A program made the position numbers and the translations under genes. From Hemerocallis citrina (Eukaryota > Streptophyta > Magnoliopsida > Asparagales > Asphodelaceae): DNA of 64,000 nt. The stretch's first letter is position 1. Each line of letters starts with the position of its first letter. Below are positions 12,236-23,100 of the stretch, one piece after another. The DNA lies in contig CM030367.1 in the NCBI GenBank assembly GCA_017893485.1, forward strand, positions 87,308,910-87,372,909. The letters run 5' to 3'. A model generated the notes under the pieces. The model did no database searches. It was not told the DNA's origin and saw only the letters and a list, made by a program, of their open reading frames with translations.

Positions 12236-13081
12236 ATGGCCGATAACAAGATGAAGATCGAGAGATTCGATGAGACCACAAAGGAGGCTATGGAGATTCT
12301 CACGGATATGTATGAGAAACCGTTGGCATCTAATCAAATTCTTCATCTGAAGAAATTGGTTAATATGAAGTTGAGGGAAGGGAGTTCAGCAGCGAAGCGC
12401 GTGAACACCATTAATGATTAAAGTGTTGTCTTGTGGGAGACAAGGCATGTTCCAGACTTGAAAGAAAATCTTATCTCGATTGGAAGGCTAGACAAAGAGG
12501 GGTTGTCTACTACAGTTGGTAGTGGGCAATGGTATATAGCTGCATGTTCAAGGGTAATTACAAAAGGGAAGCATGAGGGAACACTGTATTTGCTTAGAGT
12601 CATGAGGGATGTTTCTCCTATAGTTGACTCTCAACCGGAATCGAGTAGGCAGTTGTGTGGGGTGCAACCGAGTTCTTTCAGTTATGGAGGGAAGGTTACT
12701 AATTTAGTGGGAACTACTGGCCATGGAAGTGATCCTAGTAGGAAAGACATTGCTGCGGTGAGGGTACTTTGCGAATTGGCAGTTGAAGCTTCAAGTCGCT
12801 CTTGTGAGGTAGATAGCACTGGTATCGATATGCGGGGTGATATCGATGAGGGTAACCGAATTGGGACTGTAGGGGTTGAACATTCTGCAGAGTTTGTGGA
12901 GGTGTCGTCCACGGAGGTTTCTAGTGTAGAGGGTGCATTGAGAGGCTTCGAACCATGTCCGGTGTTGATGGAGATCTTGCGAGGTGGGGAGTCTCATAAT
13001 ACGGAATCCGACACGGGAGATTGTTTCTTCGGTATTCGTGTTCTATGTGATTGGTGGAGCACATCCTTCATGAGGAGATGA
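12236..13081 (+). pseudogene. Internal remnant of copia: gag start fused to pre-integrase, plus unrecognised segment
   Basis: The first frame (ATG at 12236, MADNKMKIERFDE) resembles a copia gag N-terminus but ends at 12421 after a deletion. A second frame (12431) opens with WETRHVPDLKENLISIGRLD and GTLYLLRV, the segment between protease and integrase. Everything from mid-gag to there, and all of integrase, RT and RNase H, is deleted. From about 12610 to 13081 the same frame stays open for ~155 codons (SPIVDSQPESSRQLCG... CDWWSTSFMRR) with no family I recognise. It could be relic integrase linker, captured host sequence or chance. Confidence 0.7.
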
Positions 13082-13239
13082 GGGATGGTTGGTACACTCC
13101 ACATGGTGGAGTGGCCGAGGTGCTCTTCATGTGAGTGGAGAGTACTTGGGTCTTCCATGAAAGTGAGAGATGGCAGAGATAATGCGAGGAAAGATTGCAA
13201 TAACTTTGGAGCGTGATGTATTTGGTCCATGTGGGAGAT

Positions 13240-13927
13240 TGTTAGGATTTGTAGCCTCAAATACATATAGGCACGGGGTACTTGAAATTGGAGAAAAAGA
13301 GGAGAAGACAAAGAAGCAAGAGAAGACAAGCAGCAAGTAGAAGAAGAGAAGTCTGGAGGGTTGCGGTCGACCGACCCTGTCGACTGGGAGTTCTTCGAGT
13401 GTATTAGTCGAACAAAGGAGAGGACGGTCGACCGACCTTAGGGGTGCAGTCGACCGGTCCGCTCTCTGGGTTGGTTCTACACATTGCAGTCGACCGTCAC
13501 TAGGGGTGCGGTTGACCGGCAATGTCGGCTAATTGTTTTGGGCTTACGGGAGAAAGGCCAAATTTGCTAGATTTGTGTATATCCTTTAGGGTTTGCTTGG
13601 GGGCTATATATATGGCCATAAAGTCTAGGGTTTAGTTATCCAATCCTATTTAGGGTTAGATCGAGAGATCATTAATCAACTTCAAGAGAGATTGTACCGA
13701 GTGTTTCAAAGGTGAGAGAGAGAGATTGAGAGTTGTAATCTTTCTTGTAATCTTTGTATTTCTTTGGGAATAAGAAGTATTGGTTATCTCTGCATATTGG
13801 TTGTGTTCTTGTGAGATCCATATATTGTGGTGACTTGTTCTTGGTTCATCTATTTCTTGGGAGTTTCTATTGCTTGTGTCGCACTTCCGCTATTAGTACT
13901 ACGAGTTGGGAGTAGATTTCTCCGACA
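13240..13927 (+). repeat. 3' LTR of the non-autonomous copia (688 bp)
   Basis: It follows the purine tract at 13228-13239 and ends TCCGACA. It is uninterrupted and therefore shows the ancestral LTR structure that 10357-11763 disrupted on the other side. It carries GGTCGACCG motifs, a TATA-like CTATATATATGG (near 13602) and a long GAGAGAGATTGAGAG stretch. Confidence 0.92.
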
Positions 13928-14123
13928 CAAGTGACTATAAAAAACAACGATTTTCAGCCATGCAATTTTGTAACACTTCAATGGATGGACAAATAAATTT
14001 CAAATGATTTGATTTTACATATTTAGACTAATTTAGATGTGTAGATCAATGTGGACGGTTCGGATCGTTAATACGAAGGCGGGAAGACCGGGTGCACACG
14101 GCAGCCTAGTGCACAACAGAAGG

Positions 14124-14124
<1 letters not shown>
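13928..14124 (+). repeat. Right arm of inverted-repeat element, copy 1
   Basis: Complement of 10004-10087 (block ATTTCAAATGATTTGATTTT and flanks), closely matching the right half of copy 2 (14323-14470). It ends against the (TA)n tract at 14125. Confidence 0.75.

Positions 14125-14163
<39 letters not shown>
14125..14163. repeat. (TA)n microsatellite
   Basis: About 19 uninterrupted TA units between the two inverted-repeat element copies. The Tyr-Ile open frame across it is an artefact. Confidence 0.95.
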
Positions 14164-14166
<3 letters not shown>

Positions 14167-14505
14167 GGCCTTCGGTTGAGTACTACTTTCGTGAGCACTC
14201 ACCCTTCCGGCCATTGCATGGATGATCCAAACCGTTCACATTAATCTATACGTTTAAATTAGTCTAAATATGTAAAATCAAGTCATTTGAAATTCATTTG
14301 CCCGTTCATCATGTCATTATAAAACAAACGATATTCAGCTATACAATTTTTGTAACACTTCAATGAATGAGCAAATAAATTTCAAATGATTTGATTTTAC
14401 ACATTTAGACTAATATAGACGTTTAGCTCAATGTGAACGGTTTGGATCATCCATACGATGGCTAGAAGGGCGAGTGCTCATTGAAAGGAGTGCTCGATAG
14501 AAGAT

Positions 14506-14508
<3 letters not shown>
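14164..14508. mobile_element. Inverted-repeat MITE, copy 2, intact, flanked by (TA)n
   Basis: Long inverted repeats: GAGCACTCACCCTTC...GGATGATCCAAACCGTTCAC on the left against GTGAACGGTTTGGATCATCC...GAAGGGCGAGTGCTC on the right, with a short centre near 14310-14345. Both ends meet (TA)n tracts. This resembles plant MITEs that insert in or carry TA microsatellites (the rice Micron group is the known example). No coding region. Confidence 0.75.

Positions 14509-14573
<65 letters not shown>
14509..14573. repeat. (TA)n microsatellite, longer tract
   Basis: About 32 TA units directly right of the MITE. Confidence 0.95.
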
Positions 14574-14577
<4 letters not shown>

Positions 14578-15380
14578 TTTTATTTCTTATTTCTTATTTT
14601 TTTATTTTGAATAAAGGGCTATGTTATAGCCTGACTCGAGACCTCCCTTTACCCATCCAAGCCTTTATTGTTTGAGCTACAACTCACTGGTGCATGCATA
14701 CAATAAGAACGTTGCCTCTATCCCGTTATTTGGGTTTGTCAACATTAATCCTTTTTCCGCATTCAACAAGCTTGATGCAAGTTTTGGTCAAGTTTTAGTT
14801 TTGTTAATTCCCATATTCTGATTATTTGTCTTGTAATGAATGTGAGTACGGTATCATAATTCCACAAATAGATTGTGCGCGTTATTTTCTTTGCTTGGGT
14901 ACCATCCTGCAATCTGTGGCACTCAGAAACTAACATATGGGGCCATCAATTTGGCGGTCTTAACAGGGTCGCACATTTTTGCCTTAGTACTACATCTAAT
15001 ATCATATTTGATTATTCAAATCATGTTTTGTGGAGGAGGTGACCTGCAAATGCACATGATCCCCTAACACATTAATTGATTATGATTAGATAGAATTAAC
15101 ATGCACTGGAAGTTAACGGATACAGTGGATTAGATTTCAACCTTCTTTGGCCAACACAAGTTTGACATCCGACCCTCTCACTTCAATTTAGGGTTTATTA
15201 CAACTTGTTTTCTTAAAGCTGGGTAACCAGTTAGGCCGTTTTGATCGTTAATGCAACTCTAACCTCGTAGATAATGGGCTTATGTATACATATAAGGAGT
15301 CAAGTCTAGTTTTCCTACTCAAGGTATGCTTGAGGACTATATTTCTTTTCCTTTTTTAATGAGTAAACACGAAACATAAC
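14574..15380. other. Intergenic stretch, no gene recognised
   Basis: AT-rich with short open frames only (for example 14873-15067). It continues, after removal of the Tat element, at 27702. I see no family match. Confidence 0.5.
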
Positions 15381-16165
15381 TCATGCGATTTGTTTTTGGG
15401 AGGAGTGTGGATGCACCAGGTGTGAGTTCCTACTCGATTTGTATTGGTAGAAGAATGCGGTGCTGGACGGTACGCCAGAGGTTCGGCTCGGCACTGGAGG
15501 ATGGTCTCGGATCCGGATGCTCCGCCTCGTGTCCCTGCAGACGGTCTAGGAACACCGGGATTGGTCCCGGTGGCAGACCCTCTGACGATCTAGTTAGTTG
15601 CTGTGAGAGAGTAACAGTAACTAGGGATTTTTGTGGGAGAAAGATTGATTACCTTTAAAGGTGGGAGAGGGTCTTGTATTTATTGACAAATCCAACCGGG
15701 TTTGGACCCGTTTGGGGGCCGGGTCTGGACCCGAAAGCCCGTGGGCCTGACGTGGCAGGAGGTCCAGGGGGTTTAGGGCAAACGTGGCAGTACCCCGGGC
15801 AGTTTAGGGCTGACGTGGCAAAACCCTAGGCGGTTTTGGGGCTGACGTGGCGGATCGTGTGGTTCCTGTGCTTCTGGGAGAATCGGATGATCCAGGCGGT
15901 GCCATGTCATCTTTACCTCGTACTAGGTTGATGGGAGGCCTGTGGGACCGTCGAGGCTCGGAGGCCGAAGGCTGGTACGGGTTGCCGGGACGAGGCCGCA
16001 GGTTTCATGGGGGTTTGATTATCGGCTCGGTCCCGATGCCATGGCGGGCATCGGGACCGGGACGACGTGTTTTCGAGAGGATGATGCCCTTCTCCTTGGC
16101 TTGATCCCGGGTCATCGAGGGCCTACCGTCGGCCAGGGGTGCCGGGTCATTTTTATCCCACCTCA
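15381..16165 (-). repeat. 3' LTR of the Tat element
   Basis: On the minus strand it begins TGAGGTGGGATAAAAATGAC and ends AAATCGCATGA (the expected CA is changed by one base; the other LTR keeps ...GCATCA). A purine tract (GAGTGGGGGGCTTG, 16166-16180) precedes it. Confidence 0.93.
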
Positions 16166-16180
16166 CAAGCCCCCCACTCC
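16166..16180 (-). other. Polypurine tract
   Basis: The minus strand reads AGTGGGGGGCTTG immediately before the 3' LTR start. This is the primer site for plus-strand DNA synthesis. Confidence 0.8.
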
Positions 16181-16379
16181 TGTAGGGATGCATGAGCTAG
16201 CCGTGGAGGAGTAGTTTTGGTCGTGGAGAAAAAGTGGAAGAGGTTTTCGGGAGGTCTTCGGGACCAGTGTCGATGCTAGGTGAGGCTAGGAGGCCGAAGT
16301 CAGATCCTGTTTATCGGGGGGAGGCATTATGTCGAGTGTGGGGTCAATCTAGGCTTCGGAACGTCGTAGTGACGGGCCG

Positions 16380-16920
16380 ACGTTGGTCCGCCGTGCTTTC
16401 GCGAGAAAGCTACCGTGGTGTTCGGCCTGACCTCGGACTTACGAGGGTTTATAGGTCGGCAAGGGCGATGGTGAGCCGTTGTGCTATTGTGAGAAAGCTG
16501 CCTTGGTGCTTGGCCTGACCTCGGACTAGCGTGGGTTTATGGGCCGGTAAGGGCGATGGCGAGCCGTTGTGCTTTCGTGAGAAAGCTGCCCTGGTGCTTG
16601 GCCTGACCTCGGACTGTCGAGGGTTTATGGGTCGGCAAGGGCGATGGCGAGCCGTTGTGCTTTCGTGAGAAAGCTGCCCTGGTGCTCGGCCTGACCTCGG
16701 ACTGGCCAGGATTTATGGGTCGGCAAGGGCGATGGCGAGCCGTTGTGCTTTCGTGAGAAAGTTGCCCTGGTGCTTGGCCTGACCTTGGACTGTCGAGGGT
16801 TTATGGGCCGGCAAGGGCGATGGCGAGCCGTTGTGCTTTCGTGAGAAAGCTGCCCTGGCGCTCGGCCTGACCTCGGACTGACGAGGGTTTATGGACCGGC
16901 AAGGGTGAGGGCGAGCATTA
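16380..16920. repeat. 88-bp minisatellite, about 6 copies
   Basis: The marker GAGAAAG recurs at 16403, 16491, 16579, 16667, 16755 and 16843, exactly 88 bp apart. Each unit contains GCCTGACCTCGGACT, GTTTATGGGYCGGCAAGGGC and GAGCCGTTGTGCTTTCGTGA. The first and last units are the most diverged. It lies in the untranslated 3' region of the Tat element. Confidence 0.95.
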
Positions 16921-17349
16921 ATGGTGTTCCGGGATTCGCTCGGCATCACAACTTCCCAGGGGTCTTAATGATGTTCCCTAATTAATGCGTGGCGCTTCAG
17001 TTCCCCAGGCGGAAGGCGGCACGACGGTTGGGCTTCCGTTGCGTGGCCTCCCAGGGGTCATAATGGTAGGTTTGGGGGAGGCTATAAATACCCCACTCCC
17101 CTACTGCCTTTTCGATCGCATCAGTGGTGGTCCATCGGCCATCAGAGGCGTCTGCCTTGGGCGAACGCCTGATACTTGAAAATTTTCAACTTTGGGGAGC
17201 CCCGGATTGGTGGTTACCCTGCCGTTTCGGTCTTCTTTTGGGTATATGGCCCTGGGGGTTGTCTGTCCAAAAGAGATCGAGACGGGAGGGGTATTGACCG
17301 AAGTCCGGGCCCGGGGGATAAGGAGCCTCGGAAGGATGGCTCTTCTGCG

Positions 17350-17411
17350 ATCCCTATCTTCCTTCGGGTAGACAGCTTTTGAAGGCTGTCTGCCCGAAGG
17401 AGACAGGGATG
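17350..17411. other. Strong hairpin (inverted repeat, ~26-bp arms)
   Basis: CCTTCGGGTAGACAGC (17371-17386) pairs with GGCTGTCTGCCCGAAGG (17384-17400) around a short TTTTGAA loop, with one G-T type mismatch; TCCCTATCT / AGACAGGGA extends the arms. It is upstream of the antisense gene. Confidence 0.8.
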
Positions 17412-17833
17412 GGAAGCGGGCCGATCTGATTTCGATGCCCAGGAGGCTTGTCCGCCGTTGCTGGTAGGGTCCCAGACTGAGGGCCCGGGGAAGGTGGTCT
17501 TCCTCCCACCCTCGAACAATTCGGGGTTTCGGCTTCCGAGGCCGTAAGCCCCGAGTTGCTCGCGGGTGACAGGGGAACCGACCGAGTCCCGGAGCCCGGG
17601 GCGCTCGTTTGAGGCGTGCGCCTTAAATCTTTAAACAAAAACTTTTTAAGTAGTTGTGCCCGGGGGCCGAGGCCTGGCCGGAGCCAGTTGGGCGGGAACC
17701 AAAGGGTTGCCAACCTCCCAACTTGGTGACGTCACTGGCGCAGATTTCTAGGAGAAGTGGTGCGATTTTCTAGGGGTCGTTTCACGCGGATCTAGGAACA
17801 GTCAGCGCGAAAATCGAGGAGTCCCCTCCAGCT

Positions 17834-17840
17834 CTATAAA
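17834..17840 (+). promoter_or_regulatory. TATA box of the antisense gene
   Basis: CTCTATAAATACCCCCTCC is followed ~25-40 bp later by a pyrimidine-rich leader (TCTCACTCATCTCTCTCGC) and by the ATG at 18000. A second, similar box (GGCTATAAATACCCC) is at 17082-17096, so an alternative or duplicated promoter is possible. No expression data. Confidence 0.65.
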
Positions 17841-17999
17841 TACCCCCTCCATCCCATTCTGTCTCACTCATCTCTCTCGCTTTTTTCCTCAGAAGAAGAA
17901 AAGAAAAAAGGAACTCTTCGGCGCTCTTCTTTTTCAACCAGTTGTACCCGCTCGTCTTTTCGAGGCCACCCAGGTTAGTCGTAGCTTTATTTCTTTAGC

Positions 18000-20247
18000 A
18001 TGTCTAGGGCTCAGTTTGGCTCCTTAGCTTCAACCTCGAGGGGGGAAGGTAACCCTGATGCAGGGCTCTCCGACTCGACGTCGTGGGAGGAGGACACTAG
18101 GGTGTACGATGTGAAGCCCCTCCGCGTCAGGAAGTCGTTCGTGGTGCAGAGCAGTGACTCCGAGGAGGAAGGGAGTGACAGTTTGGATGAAGGGAGATAT
18201 GGGATTTGGTGTCGGAGGAGGAGGGTAGCGATAGTGGGGGAGATGGAGAGGCTGAAGCGTCCGAGGCTCGGAGGAAGGGCACTAGGGGAAAATCCAGGGT
18301 TCGGAGACGAAGCCGGGGTGCGGGCTCCTCTTCCATGGCGACCATCCTCGAACCCTTGGCCACCCCTTCGCCGAAGAGGGCCAAGAAGAGGAAGCTGAGA
18401 AGGAAGTTGACGAGGCCCAGCAGTCCGAGCGAGGCGACTCCCACTCGCAATATAGTAACAGGGTCGCCGGTACGGCCGAAGTAGATTAGGCAGTATCCAG
18501 ATGACCTCTCCGACAAAGTCCTGTACGGGGTGCAGCCTTCATCGCTGAGTCGGAAGAAGATAAGGATGGATGTGTTGCCGTCGATTCTGGAGGCAGGCGA
18601 TCTAAAGGTTATTCAGTCGTCCTTCCACATCGGGTCCGGCTATGAGCTGATGGTGCCAAGCCCAAGCCTTCGCCCCACCGACCCACTACCGGAGTGGTAT
18701 TGCATCTTCCCAGCAGATGCGTTCGGTTCCGGGCTGAGGCTGCCGATCCATCCATTCATCCGGGAGGTACTTAATTGGGCGTCTCTTGCCCCGATGCAGT
18801 TGGGTCGAACTCGTGGAAGCAGATGGTGTGCTTCGTGCTGCTTTGTGAGGAGAGGAAGGTGCTGCTTCGGCTGGACGTGTTTCGTGCGATGCTGGGGATC
18901 AGCTCGTCGGGGGAGTCTGAGGGGATCTTCTACCTTTTCTCCTCGGGGTAGGGGGAAAGTAGTCCACGGCCATCCGGACTCCATTAAGGTGTGGAAGAGG
19001 AAGTACTTCGTGATTCGGAGCACGGAACCTTGGGATATCCCCACCCGCTGGAATTTTTATAAGCCGAACTTCAAGGCGCCTGAGGCAGAAGGATCTTTCC
19101 GCCGAGGAGTGGGGATATGTCGAGCACCTTCGTCGGGGGAACAGCATCAGCTGGCCGAAGGTGATGGAGGGTCACCTGGCCAGTGTCGGACTGAGCCCGG
19201 CCGAGTCTAGTATGTAGTCGTTTCATTTTTCTTGTTTTGGTGTTCTTTTGCTCTCATTGTCCTTAATGGGTCTTCTTGTAGGTATGGACCCAGAATCGAT
19301 CAAGACTAGGAGGCTTGCCCTGAAGAAGCAGAAGGCCGATGAGGAGGGAAAAGCGAAGAGGACGAGGGAGTCTTCCCAGGTCGTCTCCGAGGTCCCCACC
19401 GAACCGAGGGCGAAGAAGGTGCGCCCGGACGTGGGCAAGGAGGTGGCTGCCCCGTTGAGCCCTGGTCCGGCCAAGGTGGCTGATCGCGGCAAGGGGAAGG
19501 TCCCTCCGCTCCGAGCCAGTGCAGGGGAGATTGTGGGTGAGGAGGTGCAGCAGCCATGGGCGCCGGATTGGTCGATTCGGGGAGAGGACAGCTTAACCAA
19601 TGGGCCCAACGCCATCGAGGTGGTGGAGAAGCTGGCGACTCCCTGGGATCGTCAGAGTATGAGCAACGAGACCCTGGAGGAGGCATACATGCACCTGTCG
19701 CAGGCGAACGTGCTGGTAAGTCTGTCGACCCCCTTTCCTTGTAACTTTTTGTGGAGCGAGTCTTTTTTCGAACAGTTTCTGGTTGTCGTAGGCTTGTCTG
19801 GAGGGGGCCCAAGTGAAGAGGCTTTACGAGAAGGCCGTGGAGCAGGAGCGGGGACGGACGGACAAGTACTAGCAAGAGATGGAGGAGATGAAGGTCGAGC
19901 TCGAGGGCTCGCACAAGAGGAAGCAGCAGCTGAAGGTCGAGCTCGAGGCCAAGGATACCAAATGGGCTAAGAAGGTGGGCGCCCTGAGGAAGAAGTTTGC
20001 CAAGGAGAAGGAGGCGATGACAACGGAGGCCCAGGATCTCATAATTGCGGCCCAGAACGAGGTCTACGAGAAGGCTCTCAGTCACGTGAGGCACTTCTAC
20101 CCGACCCTCGACCTGGCCGACTTTGATTACGACATGGTCATCGAGTCGCCGCCGAAGACTCCCGAAGGGGACGAGCGTGAAGGACAGGTCGACGGATCGG
20201 CCGCCGACCCGCTCGTAGACCCGGCCGACGTTGAGGTGGGGAACTAG
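18000..20247 (+). pseudogene. Antisense gene of the Tat element, putative gypsy-type transposon protein (PF04195-like), degraded, several exons
   Basis: This runs opposite to gag-pol. The N-terminal part is acidic/basic and Ser-rich (18000-18480). Next is a domain with MVPSPSLRPTDPLPEWYCIF, FGSGLRLPIHPFIREVLNW, VWKRKYFVIR, like the plant family 'putative gypsy type transposon'. Then comes a basic linker (19282-19712) and a coiled coil (MEEMKVELEGSHKRKQQLK) ending in HFYPTLDLADFDYDMV, stop at 20247. An intron at 19713-19791 has GTAAGT and TCGTAG borders; another acceptor is CTTGTAG at about 19281. Breaks: a frameshift near 18200, TAG at 18482-18484, two frameshifts between 18800 and 18960, TAG near 19869. 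Function unknown. Confidence 0.75.
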
Positions 20248-20443
20248 GTTGTTTGTCTCCTTGTTTTTGTCTTCCCCTTCTTCTTTGTTGTATTTGCCAA
20301 CTGCGGACTGGCCACTGCCTTTTTGTATGAAGAATTTTATTTATAAAAAGGATTTTTTTTTTGCTCGGCCAAGTATTTTGACCCCGGATCTTTCTGGACC
20401 ATTTTGTCGAAGTGTTTTGAGTGGTGGTTGGTTTCCTTTTAGG

Positions 20444-20994
20444 TAACAGTTCTTCTTCCCGAGGCGGATCCTCGTCGCTCCGACGTCGCGTGGCTCCGGA
20501 GTAAAATCAAGGTCCTGGAGTCCACGTTGGTCCGTTACCGCGAGGGGGCTCGCGATCAGGATGCTGCCTTTAACTGTTATCGGGATAAGTCTGATGCCCT
20601 GAGCGCGGAGGCGACCAGGCTGAAGAGGGCGATGGTGGATCGAGACCTCGGAAGCGCCGGTCTTGGGTACACCATGTCGAGCGCGTCGGTGCAGCGGCCC
20701 TCGTCTGAGAGGCTCCTTCGTGACGTCATAGTGGAGAAGGAGATGGAGATACACCGCTATAAGACGATGCTGGGCATGTCTGGGACGAGGACGGTACCTT
20801 CCTCGGGAGGGCGTCGAACGGAGGGGGCCCCCGCGGCATTGCTGCTACTGGAGCACACCCGGCCGGTTGACGCCCAGAGCTCTGTGGCCGGCGTGCCGAC
20901 CTTGGCTAAACCCAAGGGCCGTTGTGACGAGGAGAGGGCTCCTAGCCGCTCGGTTGGAGTGGGATTACCCTTTGTCGAACCCGAGGGGCACTAA
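20444..20994 (+). CDS. Downstream exon or separate ORF of the antisense gene, coiled-coil protein
   Basis: It is preceded by a good acceptor (TTTCCTTTTAG, 20443) and opens with LLPEADPRRSDVAWLRSKIK, then Arg/Glu-rich heptads (EGARDQDAAFNCYRDKSDAL, EATRLKRAMVDRD). It ends with a TAA at 20992-20994. The first ATG in frame is at 20527. It may be the last exon of the gene at 18000-20247, spliced past the stop at 20247, or an independent small ORF. No family recognised. Confidence 0.45.
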
Positions 20995-21387
20995 GAGGTC
21001 CCTTAGTCAGTAATTTTTTTCTTTTTAGCTGAGTGGAGTGGTCATGTAACGGTCTTTGTTCTTTTTAAAGTAATAAGGGAGTATGAATAAGGGGTTTCTT
21101 TCCTCTCTTTGCTCTGGCCAATTGTTTTTGATCGAATGCGATAGAGTTGAGGGTCGGATCTACCGAGACCTTGGGGGCCGACACCGGAGTGGCGACTCGG
21201 GTGCCGCAGCTTGAGAAAGCAACCCCTTCGCTCGGCGTAGAGTCGGACCTACCGAGATGCTTGGAGTTTCAACAAAAAAGGGATCCTTTTCATACATATA
21301 GAGAGAGAGGCGCTAATGGCCTTTTACATAAGAAAGTTTACAAAACCGTTATTTACATTAGCCAAGCAGGAACCCTACTTCTGCTCT

Positions 21388-22480
21388 TCTAGGAATTTCA
21401 TTAGGTGTTCGGCGTTCCAGGGTCGCTTGATCGTCCGACCTTCCACATCTACGAGTCGGTACGTGCCGGGTCATACAACCTCGGCTACCTTGTACGGACC
21501 TTCCCAGTTGGGGGCCAGCTTCCTCTTTCTTGTTGGGTCGGAGACGGACAACTTGCATAGCACGAGATCCCCGGCCTTGATGTCCGTGGGGCGAACCTTC
21601 TTGTTGTAAAACCTCTCGATTCGCTATTGATAGATGCTCCTTCGGACGGAGGACTTCTCCCTGACCTCGGCAACGAGGTCCAGGTTGGCCCTTAGGCCAG
21701 CTGAGTTATCTGCTTCGTCGAAGGCCATGATTCTCGGAGAGGGCAAGCCGACCTCGACTGGGATCACCGCCTCCCGTCCCGTAGGTTAAACTGAACGGTG
21801 TCTCCCCCGTAGGGATCCTTTTGGTGGTTCGGTGTGCCCATAGCACGCTGGGCAGCTCTTCCACCCACTATCCCTTGGGGGAACTTATCGAGGCGCTTCT
21901 TAAGGCCGTCGAGGATCTGTCTGTTCGCGTTCTCTGCTTGACCGTTGGACTGAGGGTGGCATATAGCGGAGAAAGGTTGCTGGACGCCGATGTCTTCGCA
22001 GAACCTTCGAAAGTTTTGGCCTGCGAATTGGGTCCCGTTGTCCATGATGAGGACCTGAGGGATTCCGAACCGGCAAATGATGTTTTTCCAGAAGAACTGC
22101 TAGGTTTGGTGCTCGGTGATGCTGTACAGGGGCTCGGCCTCGAGCCATTTCGTGAAATAGTCGATGGCGACTATCAAAAACTTCCTCTGTCCGGTGGCTA
22201 CGGGAAAGGGGCCCACCAGGTCCATGCCCCACATGGCGAATGGCGTCGGACTGGCCAGGGATCGGAGGTTGGCTTGAGGCAGCCTCTTGATTGGGGAAAA
22301 TCTCTGGCACGGGCCACATCTCTTCACTAGGTCTTGGGAGTCTTGCAGCATTGTTGGCCAATAGTACCCCTGATTCAGGGCCTTTCGAGCAAGTGACCTG
22401 CTTCCCATATGGCATCTGCCGATCCCCTCATGAAGCTCTCTCAGTGCGTAGCTAGCTTCGTCACTGGCGAGGCAGCGGAG
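21388..22480 (-). pseudogene. Tat integrase, broken
   Basis: From the N side: zinc-binding remnant with GRCHMGSRSLARKALNQGYYW and CGPCQRFSP (about 22300-22440); catalytic core with MWGMDLVGPFPVATGQ (first Asp), MDNGTQF (second Asp, 22030-22045) and SNGQAENANR (Glu); C-terminal region with LAPNWEGPYKV (near 21490-21520, GPY/F-type motif), stop near 21389. It catalyses strand transfer into host DNA. At least two frameshifts (between 22100 and 22045, and near 21764) and a stop near 21630 break it. The acidic triad D, D, E is still visible in separate frames. Confidence 0.88.
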
Positions 22481-22681
22481 GTACGGTTTCCGTCTGTCAG
22501 TGTGTACGAGTATTTGAAGAGGATGTCGTCGATCATGACGAACCTTTCTGCTCAGATCCTGACCCTTCTTGCCTCGGCCCGGTCTTCAGGAAGCTCGGCA
22601 TTGATTAAGAATCTTCGAATGGGGGTGGTCCAGTCATTCGGGCTGGCCTCGTCATGTACACACATCGCCTCTTGTTCTTGA

Positions 22682-23100
22682 TCATTGATGCTTGGCTTTA
22701 AGAGGACTTCGATGAGTACTGTTCGGTCGAGGCCCTCGAAGGAGGAAGAAGCGAGTTTTGATAATGCGTCCGCCTGGGCGTTCTGCTCCCTTGGGACCCT
22801 TAACGACCGCGGAGCAGCAGAAGGAGGCTAGGAGTCGTCGGACCATGGCCAGGTACCTTATCATCCGGTCGTCGCGGGCCTCGTATTCTTCGGTGATCTG
22901 ATTGACCACAAGCTGAGAATCGCTGAAGGCCCAGATTTGTGTCGCACCTGCTCGGTGTGCCAGGGTCAGTCCGGTGATCATTGCCTCGTATTCTGCCTCG
23001 TTGTTGGAGGCCGGAAAGTTGAGGCGGAGAGAGTATTGAAGGAGGAATTGGTCGGGGCCTCGGAGGATGATCCCAGCACCACTCCCGGATTCACAGGAGG
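22682..23100 (-). pseudogene. Second RNase H (archaeal-type, Tat hallmark)
   Basis: In the same frame as the first RNase H: WEVYVDGSSCESGSGAGIIL, then NNEAEYEAMITGLTLAHRAG and IWAFSDSQLVVNQITEEYEA. The D-E-D positions (VDGS, NEAEYEA, SDSQLV) are present. Tat elements are known for this additional RNase H. The C-terminal part becomes unrelated after a frameshift around 22860-22810. Confidence 0.88.

Larger units (their letters stand above)
10088..13927 (+). mobile_element. Non-autonomous copia element with nested solo LTR
   Basis: Both LTRs begin TGTTAGGATTTGT and end TCTCYGACA. Host DNA is caggt on the left (10083-10087) and caagt on the right (13928-13932), a 5-bp TSD with one change. A PBS (12210) and a purine tract (TGTGGGAGAT before 13240) are in place. 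The internal region is only ~1.03 kb, with no RT or integrase, so movement would need enzymes from another copia. The 5' LTR is interrupted by 10357-11763. It inserted into the central part of an inverted-repeat element. Confidence 0.9.

Noticed and set aside
14037..14675. Open frames rich in Tyr-Ile repeats
   Set aside because: Translation of the (TA)n microsatellites.
16380..16920. Possible CRISPR-like regular repeats
   Set aside because: Units are contiguous 88-bp repeats without unique spacers, in a plant retrotransposon.
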